A stretch of DNA of 64,000 nt from Candidatus Heimdallarchaeota archaeon. GTDB lineage: Archaea > Asgardarchaeota > Heimdallarchaeia > Heimdallarchaeales > Kariarchaeaceae. The stretch lies in assembly GCA_026702845.1 (NCBI GenBank), contig JADCLS010000021.1:36174-100173 (forward strand), given 5' to 3'. The translations under genes and the position numbers were made by a program. Of this stretch, positions 15,408 through 25,243 are shown one piece after another. Every line of letters starts with the position of its first letter. Position 1 is the first letter of the stretch. The notes below the pieces were generated by a model. The model worked only from the letters and a program-made list of their open reading frames with translations. It did not search any database and was not told where the DNA came from.

Positions 15408-16565
15408 CTAATCCTCTGTGTAGACAAGTTGCCCATTTATGTAGGTTTTTACAGGTTTGGATCTTGCATCAAAAGGATCTCCATTGAGTAGAACCAAATC
15501 TGCATCTTTACCTACCTCCAAGCTTCCGATTCTATCTTCCAACCCCAGTACAGTTGCTGGATTGAGAGTAATTAGCTTCAACGCATCCTCCTGAGGTAAA
15601 CCCTCACGGATAGCCCAAATTGCCTGATCACGTAGAGTATGAATAGGGTTAAAGGGTGAATCGGTGATAAGTGAAACAAATACACCCTCTTTGTGTAAAA
15701 TTACAGGATTCTTGTAAGTTATATCTCTAAGCTCACGTTTGGCCCTATCACCGAATGCAGGCCCCACACAGCATTTGATGTTTTTTGATGCAAGAGTATT
15801 TGCCACCTTGTACCCTTCAGTGGTGTGTTCGATGATCAACTCATAACCAAATTCCTCTGCTAATCTGATTGCAGTGATGATATCATCTGCTCGATGAGCA
15901 TGACATCGTACTGGCATCTTTCCATCAAGAACCTGCACCAGTGCCTCCATACCCAGATCCAACTTGGGTTCCTTTTCCTCCTTTCCCTCTTTGTATCTCT
16001 CCCAGGTTTTCTTGTATTCCTGGGCATCCAAGAATGCTTTTCGGATGAGATAGGCTACACCCATACGAGTGGTGGGTGCTCGTTTGTTATTTGCTCCTAC
16101 ACGCTTGGGATTCTCACCCAGAGCCATCTTTAACCCAGCAGGATGCTTAATCAGCATCTGTTCAAGCTCAGAACCCAGAGGCTTCACCACACATAGTTGA
16201 CCTCCAATGGCATTGGCAGAGCCATGGGTGATACCTAGTGTTGTAACTCCACCAGATCTTGCATCTTCAAAACCAACATCTTCTGGATGGATACTGTCCA
16301 TAATTCGTACATATGGAGTCAAGGGATCAGACATCTCGTTGCCATCATAATCCGTATTCCACTCGCCCCAGACACCAGTATGTGCATGAGCATCAACAAA
16401 ACCAGGAGTAATATGCAACCCAGAACAATCTATGATCTCAAATCCATCAGTATCACAAGGCGCTCCCACATAGCTTATTGTATTTTTCTCGATTAGTAAG
16501 GTTCCTTGATAAATTATGTCTGTGTTTACTGGATATATTGTTGCATTTATAAAAGCAGTTTTCAT
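15408..16565 (-). CDS. Metal-dependent amidohydrolase (imidazolonepropionase-related)
   Basis: About 385 residues (an ATG five codons upstream at 16580 is possible; MKTAFINATIYPV at 16565 fits the family's usual start). The amidohydrolase TIM-barrel motifs are in order: GFVDAHAHTGVWG (HxH metal site), MPVRCHAHRADD and LIIEHTTEGYK (two metal His), TDSPFNP (metal Asp), and the C-terminal KDADLVLLNGDPFDARS composite beta-sandwich typical of COG1228-type enzymes. These hydrolyse cyclic amides or similar C-N bonds; the substrate is not determined by the motifs. Transcribed away from the surface-protein genes. Confidence 0.8.
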   Translation of the reverse strand: MKTAFINATIYPVNTDIIYQGTLLIEKNTISYVGAPCDTDGFEIIDCSGLHITPGFVDAHAHTGVWGEWNTDYDGNEMSDPLTPYVRIMDSIHPEDVGFEDARSGGVTTLGITHGSANAIGGQLCVVKPLGSELEQMLIKHPAGLKMALGENPKRVGANNKRAPTTRMGVAYLIRKAFLDAQEYKKTWERYKEGKEEKEPKLDLGMEALVQVLDGKMPVRCHAHRADDIITAIRLAEEFGYELIIEHTTEGYKVANTLASKNIKCCVGPAFGDRAKRELRDITYKNPVILHKEGVFVSLITDSPFNPIHTLRDQAIWAIREGLPQEDALKLITLNPATVLGLEDRIGSLEVGKDADLVLLNGDPFDARSKPVKTYINGQLVYTED

Positions 16566-16805
16566 CTTAATACATAGCAAAATGAAATTTTAATCCTTTC
16601 TTGATACTGTATTGAATAATTGCTTAAAATTAAAAAATTCTGTATAGTAAATAAAAAAACTGAAAAACGATTCTGTTACCGGAATTTGTTACCGATACTA
16701 GGTTATTTCTCATAATTCTTAATTCTGAGAATTCACTTCTTCGAAATCGATACAAATGCGTCAATTATACTTGAAGTTAGCTTTTTTAATGCCAATTTCT
16801 CAATA

Positions 16806-16840
16806 TTGAATTGCGGATGATTTAAATATTAAAATGAATC
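16806..16840 (+). promoter_or_regulatory. Promoter of surface protein 1, duplicated with it
   Basis: The sequence around GCGGATGATTTAAATATTAA has a TATA box about 35-40 nt before the start region and is clearly related to 19240-19274 before the second paralogue (TTGAATTRCGGATSATTTA in common). The 286-bp spacer to the amidohydrolase also holds a short direct repeat, TGTTACCGGA and TGTTACCGAT (16675-16699). Confidence 0.55.
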
Positions 16841-16866
16841 TACTCTTAATAATAAGGTTTTAGCTT

Positions 16867-19119
16867 ATGAATCGAAAAAGTATAATATTTCTGTTTATAA
16901 CTGCTATTTTGTTATTCTCTCCTTATTCTAGTGTTTTAGCTTTAGATGTTGCAAACACAAATTTTGCAACAGGAGATAAATTTCTATTTAGTAGTAACAG
17001 AATTAGCGAACGTGTTGATGAAAATGCAATGCAATTTTCAAATCCAGATAATGATTCCATGATCTATAGATATGAAGGTCAATATAATGAATTTTATGTG
17101 GATTTAGAAGGAGATTTTGGAATAAGCTTGATTAAAAGCAGTGCCAATATTCCATTTGAGAATTTCTATAAACCCGGTGATCCAGAATTTGACCACCTGA
17201 TGATTATGGATGGTTCCGATATGGTAGCTCAACCTGGTAGTGAAGAGTACTGGGAAAGATATTTCTTAGATATGGGTGGCTCCAATACTTGGGAAAATGA
17301 TTCAGGTTCCAATGATCTCTCAGGACAGCATTTTGGTGATGATAATGATGGTGGTGATGAAGATATCATGCCAGTTGTCAGCAATAGTACCTACCTTCTA
17401 CTTTTCCCTGAAATGGTTGATGAAACCATTTGGGCAGATTGGGGAAATAATGAGGATTGCGGCCCTGAAGGATGTGGCAATAATCCACTCCAAGATGTGA
17501 TTCCATATGGATTTGACGTTCCATTAGTTAGCAGAGATGTGTATGATGATACTTTCTGGTATGTCATAAATGATGTAAATCAATCACTGAATGTAAGAAG
17601 TGTTGATTCTGCATTCTATACCATGTTGACTAATACTACATACAGAGATATTAAATTTGGTGATCAAAATGATCCAAATGCACCAATGGTCAATATGACT
17701 GTTGATTGGACAGTAACTGTTGATTTTTACAGTAGTTTCATTTTTGATAAGGCCAATGGAATGCTTGTTGATATGTACCAATACAGATCTATAGATGTTG
17801 ATGTTGAGTTGTATCATAATAACTTCACCATGCCTGAGCAACCCCCAGTAATGGGACTAGATGAAGACGGTGGAGGTCCAACTTCATTTGATATCTATAT
17901 GTATTTCTCAACTTCTGCGATGGAGGAGGAATACAATACAGTATCTGAAGCATCTGCTTTCTATGGAAACAGCAGACCCACCTCAACTGGAACTAATAAT
18001 AGAGGCTTTAGTGAAGGTGATGCCTTGGTCTTCTTTATGGAGCAAGGAGGCTGGAATAATATGCATCGTACTACTCATGGTGAGAGCAATAATTCATGGA
18101 ATTATGATGAACACCAGAACCGTTGGAATAATAGGCATACTGAAGGAGAAATCGTATTTGATATCTTCAGAACCCAACCTGATAGCTGGGAGGCTGTGAT
18201 GTTCTTCTATGGTATGGGCAACTATGAAGGTGAGGAGTATATGGAAAGATGGGAGAATGGAATGTATCAATGGGATCAGACCTGGGATTGGAATGAGAGC
18301 AGAGATGATGTCATGTTCCAAATCATCCAATTCATGTCGACCGAAGGCATGGACTTGCAATACTTCCATGATGATCATATGTGGATCGATGGGCTGAATT
18401 ATGATGACAGATTACGTTTCTTAGATCAGTATCGTGAGATCCCCAAGAATACTACCATGCAAACCGTATCAGATCACATGGATTTCGAAGGTGAAGAAGT
18501 ATTTGCGATTAATGGATTTGATGTAACCTGGATGAATGTAACAGCGTATACCCAAACCTATGCTTTCAGTACAGAACAAACAATAAATATCTGGATGAGT
18601 GATTATGGTATGGATTTTGAGGTTCCAGTGGATGTGTATCTATTTGCTGAAGCATGGCAAACATGGTATTATGATGATGCTACTGGTGCTTTCATCGCAA
18701 TGGATCAGGGTTCATATTTCTATGCAGATCTCAGTATAGAATATACAATAGAAAGAGGATGGTGGGAGAATCATGAAGGTATAGACTATTACTATGCTGA
18801 GGAGATTTTCTCCAATTCATCTATCATGATGGAAGGTGGAACACATTGGTTCATGTTATTACAAGAGCATCCCAGCCTGTATCAATCTGCATACCCTGAC
18901 GATCCAGTTGATCATACTCCTGTAACAACAGATCCAACTACCACCTCAGATCCAAGCACAACTTCAGAAGAGCCTACAACTACCACAGAGGAGCCAACAA
19001 CTACCACAGATGAGAATGATACTGCACCTGAGACACCTCAGCTGCCCATTCCTATTTCACTTGGTCCAGTTGTCTTCAGCTTGTCAGTGATTGCAATATA
19101 TGCTAGAAGAAGAAAATAA
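16867..19119 (+). CDS. Large surface protein with C-terminal sorting-like tail (paralogue 1)
   Basis: 750 residues: signal peptide (MNRKSIIFLFITAILLFSPY, cleavage near VLA), a roughly 670-residue acidic, aromatic-rich extracellular region, a Thr/Glu/Pro linker (TTTSEEPTTTTEEPTTTT), then the tail LPIPISLGPVVFSLSVIAIY followed by ARRRK. The last part has the layout of archaeal sorting tails (short motif, helix, basic cluster) that are processed and lipid-attached; Heimdall-type genomes carry such tails, by my recollection of the family. The first domain repeats internally: FYGNSRPTS and FSEGDALVFFMEQ open a second half similar to the first (TNFATGDKFLFS). It is followed by a paralogue after 170 bp. 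Confidence 0.7.
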   Translation: MNRKSIIFLFITAILLFSPYSSVLALDVANTNFATGDKFLFSSNRISERVDENAMQFSNPDNDSMIYRYEGQYNEFYVDLEGDFGISLIKSSANIPFENFYKPGDPEFDHLMIMDGSDMVAQPGSEEYWERYFLDMGGSNTWENDSGSNDLSGQHFGDDNDGGDEDIMPVVSNSTYLLLFPEMVDETIWADWGNNEDCGPEGCGNNPLQDVIPYGFDVPLVSRDVYDDTFWYVINDVNQSLNVRSVDSAFYTMLTNTTYRDIKFGDQNDPNAPMVNMTVDWTVTVDFYSSFIFDKANGMLVDMYQYRSIDVDVELYHNNFTMPEQPPVMGLDEDGGGPTSFDIYMYFSTSAMEEEYNTVSEASAFYGNSRPTSTGTNNRGFSEGDALVFFMEQGGWNNMHRTTHGESNNSWNYDEHQNRWNNRHTEGEIVFDIFRTQPDSWEAVMFFYGMGNYEGEEYMERWENGMYQWDQTWDWNESRDDVMFQIIQFMSTEGMDLQYFHDDHMWIDGLNYDDRLRFLDQYREIPKNTTMQTVSDHMDFEGEEVFAINGFDVTWMNVTAYTQTYAFSTEQTINIWMSDYGMDFEVPVDVYLFAEAWQTWYYDDATGAFIAMDQGSYFYADLSIEYTIERGWWENHEGIDYYYAEEIFSNSSIMMEGGTHWFMLLQEHPSLYQSAYPDDPVDHTPVTTDPTTTSDPSTTSEEPTTTTEEPTTTTDENDTAPETPQLPIPISLGPVVFSLSVIAIYARRRK

Positions 19120-19239
19120 TATAGTTACACGTATCTACATTTACTAGAATAAATTTTCCAATTTTTGAGAATTTCTAATCATTAGTTTTTATGGTCTGAT
19201 TCAAGCTTCTGAATATTCCTTGTATGCCAATTTGTTCCC

Positions 19240-19274
19240 TTGAATTACGGATCATTTATATATCAAATCGATAT
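19240..19274 (+). promoter_or_regulatory. Promoter of surface protein 2
   Basis: TTGAATTACGG followed by ATCATTTATATATCAAAT contains a TATA box about 32 nt before the ATG at 19290. It aligns without gaps with the element before the first paralogue (16806-16840), so the promoter was duplicated together with the gene. Confidence 0.55.
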
Positions 19275-19289
19275 TATTGTGTATAACTT

Positions 19290-21506
19290 ATGAACAGAAA
19301 GATTATAGGTTTTCTATTCTTATCAATGGTTTTACTTGTATCTCCTATGAGCCAAGCAATGGCTCTTGGTGAGCCAAACACAAATTTCGCCACCGGTGAT
19401 ACATTTCTATTTGATCAGTATAGAGAAACAGAACATATTTCCGATATGGAAAATGAAATTAGCAATCCAGAAAATGAATCGATGATTTATCGATATGATG
19501 CAGATTGGCGTAACCGAACCGAGCTTATGGAAGGTGAGGCAAAAATTGGTATTATTAAATCATCTGATAACATTCCTTTCTCTATGCTCCAAGAAGGTGG
19601 AGAAGTATTTGATCATATCCTAACTGCTGATTCTTGGATGGAAATGCTACCCGGAAGTGTTGAAGAGTGGGAACGTACTACTTGGGATATGGGTGCTAAT
19701 GATGGCCAAGGTGAATGGTATAATGACAGCGGATCACATGATATGTCGGGTGAGACATTTCATAATGATAAAGATGGTGACAATATCATGCCTGTGCAGT
19801 CTAATACTACTTACCTCATTCTCTTCCCAGAAATGTTTATGGATTCCATATATGTTGATTGGGGCTGGCAGATGGGATTACCATTTAATCTAGACATGCC
19901 TTATGATTTTGAGGTTCCATTAATAAACAGAAATGTTTATACTGATTCTTGGGATTATGATGTGAATGGTGCAACACAAACCTTTAATGTCAGAGAGGTT
20001 GATAATAGCTTCTATTACTATAATACAAGCACATCTTCAACCTTGGTTCCATTTGGTGACTGTCATGATTGTCCTGAAACTCCTTGGGTTGAATTAAATG
20101 TCTCTTGGACTATTGAGATTGATTTCTTCAGCGCTTACATATTCGATCAGGATAATGGAATGCTCTTGGATATGTATGAAGAAAGGTACATCAGCTTTGA
20201 CATTCACATATTTGGATATAATGTAAGTGTTGTGCAACCTGAAATGTTCACTCTGAATCAAGAGGGTGGAGGACCAGCATATATGGATGTAGACATGTGG
20301 ATTTCACAATCTTCAGATGAGACCACTGGTACAACCATTGCTGAAGCTAGTTCATTCTATGGTAACACTAGACCAACTTCTGTTGCCAATAATCGTGGTT
20401 TTGAAGAGGGTGATGGCCTATTCTATTACATGGAACAGGATAATTACTTCTACATGGATAGAGAGACCAATGGCTATCGTGGTGATCAGACAAAAGATGA
20501 GTATGAGTGGATGTCCTCAGAGAGAGAAGTTGATGGTAGTGTGATATTTGACATTTACCGTACACAAGCAGGTTCCATGGATGCTGTTATGTTCTTCTGG
20601 GGTGAAGGAATGAGGTATGAGGATTATGAGTTTGAACGCTATGAGAACGATGTCCTTGTTAACGAGAACTCCTGGTATGAAGAATGGGAAACTGATGATG
20701 GTATGCTACAACTTATCCAATTCTTGACCACTAACGATCTAGATATCATGTACTTCTTTGATGAATCTCGTTACATCGATGCATTCAACAGATTTTACGA
20801 GGATAATCGTGATGGTGGTGATGGAGATAATTTCAACTTCCCATTCTGGGATTATAGTGAAATCACTGCAAATCAGTCTATGGAAATGTTCCAAGAGCTA
20901 ATGGTATTTGAGGGTGATGATATCTTCTATATCAATGATGTAGAGATAACATGGATGAATATTACTGCATACGAGCAGTTGTATGAATTGAGTGTGACTG
21001 AAACCATTCAAGTCAGTGTTGGCTGGGATGGCAATGGAAATGAAATTTTTGTTCCTGTTGATGTTGATGTGTATGCTGAGGCTTGGCAGACTTGGTATTA
21101 TGATACCAATACTGGAGCAATGGTTGCTATGGATCAGGGTCACTGGTTTGATATTTACATTGATGTATCCATGCAGTGGCAAGAATGGGACGATGGATTA
21201 GGACAAAATGTTGATGCAGGTGAATCAACCTCCGTTAATATTTGGGGCAGTGATTCTTGGTTCATGCTACTTGAAGAACATCCAAGTCTCTACACCGAGG
21301 CACTCGGACCTGTTCCAACCACAACAGAAACCACTGAAACCAATGATACAACATCTGAAGAGCCCACAACCACTACTGAGGAGACAACTACAACAGAGGA
21401 TAATGATACGGGACCTGAAACACCTCAGCTGCCCATTCCTATTTCACTTGGTCCAGTTGTCTTCAGTTTGTCAGTGATTGCAATATATGCTAGAAGAAGA
21501 AAATAA
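19290..21506 (+). CDS. Large surface protein with C-terminal sorting-like tail (paralogue 2)
   Basis: 738 residues, same architecture as the preceding gene: signal peptide (MNRKIIGFLFLSMVLLVSPM), two related halves (NTNFATGDTFLFDQ and NNRGFEEGDGLFYYMEQ), Thr/Glu linker, and an identical C-terminal tail beginning PETPQLPIPISLGP. Most of the extracellular part has diverged, yet the last 94 bp of the gene (21413-21506) match 19026-19119 of the first at 92 positions. Such a pattern indicates recent gene conversion or very strong constraint on the tail. No catalytic motif; a structural or S-layer-associated role is possible. Confidence 0.7.
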   Translation: MNRKIIGFLFLSMVLLVSPMSQAMALGEPNTNFATGDTFLFDQYRETEHISDMENEISNPENESMIYRYDADWRNRTELMEGEAKIGIIKSSDNIPFSMLQEGGEVFDHILTADSWMEMLPGSVEEWERTTWDMGANDGQGEWYNDSGSHDMSGETFHNDKDGDNIMPVQSNTTYLILFPEMFMDSIYVDWGWQMGLPFNLDMPYDFEVPLINRNVYTDSWDYDVNGATQTFNVREVDNSFYYYNTSTSSTLVPFGDCHDCPETPWVELNVSWTIEIDFFSAYIFDQDNGMLLDMYEERYISFDIHIFGYNVSVVQPEMFTLNQEGGGPAYMDVDMWISQSSDETTGTTIAEASSFYGNTRPTSVANNRGFEEGDGLFYYMEQDNYFYMDRETNGYRGDQTKDEYEWMSSEREVDGSVIFDIYRTQAGSMDAVMFFWGEGMRYEDYEFERYENDVLVNENSWYEEWETDDGMLQLIQFLTTNDLDIMYFFDESRYIDAFNRFYEDNRDGGDGDNFNFPFWDYSEITANQSMEMFQELMVFEGDDIFYINDVEITWMNITAYEQLYELSVTETIQVSVGWDGNGNEIFVPVDVDVYAEAWQTWYYDTNTGAMVAMDQGHWFDIYIDVSMQWQEWDDGLGQNVDAGESTSVNIWGSDSWFMLLEEHPSLYTEALGPVPTTTETTETNDTTSEEPTTTTEETTTTEDNDTGPETPQLPIPISLGPVVFSLSVIAIYARRRK

Positions 21507-21631
21507 GAATTTCAAAATTTAATTACTTAATAACATTCTAATTATATAAAACCTAATAATAAATAATTCGTAAAAATAAATGTAATTGACACTTAAAATC
21601 TATATAATCCCATTTTTATAATTAGTTGTCT

Positions 21632-22213
21632 ATGATACAAAGAGATGTTGTACTGCTCATGGGTATGGGAATAAATGGTATTAGTGTAGGAGGTTGGATT
21701 CCCCCAGCTGAAACTAAAGCACAAGCAGAAGAAATGATTGAAGATGTATGGTTCTTGCTTGAAAACATTGATACATTAATTATTGGAAGGAAGACATTTC
21801 AACTCTGGGCAGAATATTGGCCGTCTCGTGCAGAAGATCCTACTAGTTCTGATTTTCAAAAAAGATTCTCCCTGTACGTTAATCAAATCAATAAAATTGT
21901 ATTTTCAAAAACATTAAAAGAGGTTCAGTGGGAAAATTCCCTAGTTTTGAATGGAGAGATCAGTACAGAAATTTCTAGACTGAAAAAGATATCTGGGAAG
22001 CAAATCGCGGTTGTGGGAGGTTCTGGAATTGCGCATTCTTGCATTAACAATAATATAATAGATGAATTTCAACTGTATATACATCCAGTCCTTTATGCTT
22101 CTGGAAATCCTGTTTTTGGCGAATTGGTAGAAGATCAACGATTGTCATTGATTGAAATGAAAAAATTTCAATCTGGAGGAATGAGAATTAAATTGAAGAA
22201 ATCAAATCCTTAG
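21632..22213 (+). CDS. Dihydrofolate reductase/RibD-family reductase
   Basis: 193 residues from the ATG at 21632 (a TTG two codons earlier is less likely, since a TATA-like CTATATAAT lies about 30 nt before the ATG). The DHFR-like fold is shown by GINGISVGGWIPP at the start (substrate loop), DTLIIGRKTFQLWAEYWP (the RxT nucleotide site), KIVFSKTL, and QIAVVGGSGIAHSCI (the GGxxxxxx loop for NADPH), ending in FQLYIHPVLYASGNPVF. It belongs to the YyaP/RibD C-terminal group, whose members reduce pterins or related compounds with NADPH; the true substrate is unknown. Confidence 0.8.
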   Translation: MIQRDVVLLMGMGINGISVGGWIPPAETKAQAEEMIEDVWFLLENIDTLIIGRKTFQLWAEYWPSRAEDPTSSDFQKRFSLYVNQINKIVFSKTLKEVQWENSLVLNGEISTEISRLKKISGKQIAVVGGSGIAHSCINNNIIDEFQLYIHPVLYASGNPVFGELVEDQRLSLIEMKKFQSGGMRIKLKKSNP

Positions 22214-22241
22214 GTTCTTCATTACTTAGAATTCAGAAAGC

Positions 22242-23195
22242 TTAGATATTGGGTCTGTCACGTATACCTGATTGGGTGATGTAAAATACTTCCTCGGCTT
22301 CTGGTCTTCTCGGACTATCTGTTAATCTAGCCATTCTAGCTTGAGCAGGAGATTTTCTCAATTCAATCCGGGTCTGGGGCCGATGACTCCAAGCATCACC
22401 CAGAGCAGGTACAGACCGAGAACCCCCTGAAATCTGATCGATCTTCTGAACCATTTGATTGGTCACAATCACAACAAGATCATGAACATAAGCCAAATTG
22501 GTTAGCGAAGAAGCATGCAACATAATCTTCTGCTGCCGTTCTGGTAATTTATCCTTGCCAATATAATCAGATCTGAAATGTGATGCAATAGAATCCACAA
22601 TAACTAGTCGAATATTCTCCTCCTCAGCAATTTCGTTGATTTTCTGGACAATCCTTGATTGATGCGAACTATCTAATGCACGTGCTACAATAATATTTCG
22701 TAGTACTTCCCTAGCATCCATATCCAGTGCAATTGCCATTTCACCCACTCTAGTAGCAGAAAAAGTTCCTTCTGTATCGATATAGAAAACCTTACCATCA
22801 AGACCACCCACATCAGAGGGTAATTGTGAATTCACACATAGTTGAAAACATAATTGTGTTTTACCAGTAGAGAAGCCACCTGCAATCTCAGTGATTTCCC
22901 CTGCCATAAATCCTCCGCCGAGTAATGCGTCCAGCGCATTGGAGCTGGTAGTAAGCTTGCCACGGTTCAATTCCAGATCCAATAACTCCTCTGCAGACAT
23001 GGCAGGTTTGGTGATCTTCTCCACTGCACGAGCGATGATTTGCTCAGCAGCATCAATGGAGAGATCACAATCCTCAGCAAGATCCTCCGGCAGTGCAATG
23101 GCAATAGCCTTGACGTTTTTGTATCCATTTCTTAGAAGAGCCTTTTGCGTCTCCTCTGGTACTTGTTCAAGACCTTTGATAGTATGCTTACTCAC
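22242..23195 (-). CDS. radA: RadA recombinase
   Basis: 317 residues with the RadA layout: an N-terminal helix-hairpin-helix domain (residues 1-60), a linker with the polymerisation region (LNRGKLTTSSNALDALLGGG), Walker A GGFSTGKT at 106-113, Walker B LVIVD at 197-201, and the L1/L2 DNA-binding region through NQMVQKIDQISGGSRSVPALGDAW. RadA forms ATP-dependent filaments on single-stranded DNA and catalyses strand exchange in homologous recombination. The N-terminal HhH domain distinguishes it from RadB. Usual archaeal RadA has GEFGSGKT in Walker A; the variant here keeps the key G-x4-GKT. Confidence 0.9.
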   Translation of the reverse strand: MSKHTIKGLEQVPEETQKALLRNGYKNVKAIAIALPEDLAEDCDLSIDAAEQIIARAVEKITKPAMSAEELLDLELNRGKLTTSSNALDALLGGGFMAGEITEIAGGFSTGKTQLCFQLCVNSQLPSDVGGLDGKVFYIDTEGTFSATRVGEMAIALDMDAREVLRNIIVARALDSSHQSRIVQKINEIAEEENIRLVIVDSIASHFRSDYIGKDKLPERQQKIMLHASSLTNLAYVHDLVVIVTNQMVQKIDQISGGSRSVPALGDAWSHRPQTRIELRKSPAQARMARLTDSPRRPEAEEVFYITQSGIRDRPNI

Positions 23196-23278
23196 GTAAT
23201 AGACGGATATGTTAAAATATAATTACTTATTCACTCCATTCAATATAAATCACAAAACTTAGCCAGTAATTGTGAAGG

Positions 23279-25120
23279 TTAAAAGGAATCAGCGATTATT
23301 ATATCCAACTCTTTCTCGACTTCCTCTGTCAAGTAATGGGAATCTACAAATATTTTCAAATGCATCTGTTTTTTCTTGAATTCAGCGATGAAACGAGCTA
23401 GTCTCCTACTTGCATGATAGGTTTTACCTTTGATTACATAGATAAACTGCAAATCACTGCTGTTCTCAATAAGAATAACATACTCCTGATATTGAATTCT
23501 CTTAATATTCTGATGGGTACGAAGTGCTTGCTTTCCAAATGTTGTGATTGCATTGAGAAAAGAACCTATCATATTCTCATCAAGATTAGCATCATGAGTG
23601 AAGAATTTGGAATAAAGAGGTAGTCCTGAATCTCCTTGAATGAGAAACAGAATAGAATCTTCATCAGTTTCCTTTTTGATATTGAATAGTAATGTATTGG
23701 CCAGATCGAAATGCCAGAATCGTTCATCAATTATATCATGTTCTAACTGGTATTCTAGATCATCCAATTCATCAGAGATTTGTCTTGCCAGATTGAAAAA
23801 TCCAGTTTTCTCTGCCTGTAATATTGCTTCTACCATTAATTGCTTGGCTTTATCAAAATCATCCTTAATTAGTGCAATCTTTGCATTCAACCAATTGGCC
23901 TGAGATTTTAGAGAGGAAGATTTTTGCTCTTCAGCATACTCATATAATTTTTGAATCAAAAACTCAATCTCTTGAAGCACTTCTATTTCTCCAGAGTAAT
24001 GATAATCATCTACGAGTAACTGGGCTAATGAAAAATAAGAATAAACAGTAAATTCAAAATTAAAGATGGATTCCTGAGTGATTTTCTCAAAAATATTCAT
24101 AGCCTTTGCACGTTTTCTCACTTGTTTACTTGTTTTGAGGAGACTAGCTTCTGCAAGATTATAATTAAAATCGACTAGCGCTCCCTCTACAATGTGTTTT
24201 ATTTTCTTTAACTCATCAAATTTTACCTTGGCTTCCTCCACTCGATCGATACTTGCAAGAATAATTATTCTTCTCATAAGTATCTCTGAAGTAAAGATAT
24301 AATCCACCTCTTCCCGAGATTTCAAAAATCGCTCACATGAATCAAAAATATCTAGAGATTGCTCTGTTTCTCCAATAGAGAAATAACACCATGCCTTATC
24401 ACTCTGTGCCACAGTGATATAATATGGTGATTCTAGTTTCTTGAGGATCTCTATTTCCTGATCATACAACTCAATTGCCTTTGAGAATTCACCCCGATAA
24501 TAGTAAATGTTCGCTAGATTATGGATAGAACCGGTCTGATAGAGATAATATGTTCTCCCCTCGGCAAAGCTGATGGCCATTTTATAGTATTTTTCTGCCT
24601 CGAGAAGCTGACCTTTGAAATCTAGTACTCGAGCTTTCTCGTGATAACACAATAAGGAATAAAAATGGCTATCCAGACCCTCTGCAAGAGATTCTAAGCG
24701 ATCAACCAATGTATCAAGACCTAGATACTTTCCAGTATCTGTGAGTAGATGAATTTTCAATCTAATACCATGAAACAAAAATTGATTTCTCTTTGTTTGC
24801 TCTAAATCACTATTATTTATAGATTCAAGGAGCAATTCCACATTTTCAAGCAGATTAAGATAGTCTCCCTGATAGATTGCACTCTCATAAGTATAAATCT
24901 GTGCCTGAATAACATCCTCCTCCTTAACAGCAAGCTCTACAACCAAATTGCTGTGATAGATTGAATTTTTGAATTCACCCAAGGCATTGTGCACCTGTGC
25001 AAATAACAGATGTTTTTTACTCTCACATTCTTTATTTTCTGTTTTATATGCCAAGAGCAACTCAGCTGCTTTCTTATACTCTCCTTTATCCAATAGAGTT
25101 TCAACTGAGGTAAATGGCAT
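23279..25120 (-). CDS. TPR protein with C-terminal longin/roadblock-like domain
   Basis: About 613 residues from the ATG at 25120 (the GTG six codons earlier is less likely). The first 470 residues are a series of TPR-like helix pairs, for example GSIHNLANIYYYRGEFSKAI and AQSDKAWCYFSIGETEQSL. The last 135 residues change to an alpha/beta domain: DSILFLIQGDSGLPLYSKFF, GSFLNAITTFGKQAL, YVILIENSSDLQFIYVIKG and ARFIAEFKKK. This order (strand with SGLP/LYS, helix, strands, final helix) is that of the longin/roadblock-like sensor domains abundant in Asgard archaea, where they associate with small GTPases. A GTPase-linked scaffold is inference; no GTPase gene is in the window. Confidence 0.65.
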   Translation of the reverse strand: MPFTSVETLLDKGEYKKAAELLLAYKTENKECESKKHLLFAQVHNALGEFKNSIYHSNLVVELAVKEEDVIQAQIYTYESAIYQGDYLNLLENVELLLESINNSDLEQTKRNQFLFHGIRLKIHLLTDTGKYLGLDTLVDRLESLAEGLDSHFYSLLCYHEKARVLDFKGQLLEAEKYYKMAISFAEGRTYYLYQTGSIHNLANIYYYRGEFSKAIELYDQEIEILKKLESPYYITVAQSDKAWCYFSIGETEQSLDIFDSCERFLKSREEVDYIFTSEILMRRIIILASIDRVEEAKVKFDELKKIKHIVEGALVDFNYNLAEASLLKTSKQVRKRAKAMNIFEKITQESIFNFEFTVYSYFSLAQLLVDDYHYSGEIEVLQEIEFLIQKLYEYAEEQKSSSLKSQANWLNAKIALIKDDFDKAKQLMVEAILQAEKTGFFNLARQISDELDDLEYQLEHDIIDERFWHFDLANTLLFNIKKETDEDSILFLIQGDSGLPLYSKFFTHDANLDENMIGSFLNAITTFGKQALRTHQNIKRIQYQEYVILIENSSDLQFIYVIKGKTYHASRRLARFIAEFKKKQMHLKIFVDSHYLTEEVEKELDIIIADSF

Positions 25121-25243
25121 AATGTACGTTATTACCACAACCTAGATTAAATTTATGGGGGATTGTTTATCATATGTCAAATTTCCAACAAAAATGTCTA
25201 GTGTTGCTGATTTGTTTTTCAATAATCAATAATAAAATCAGGT

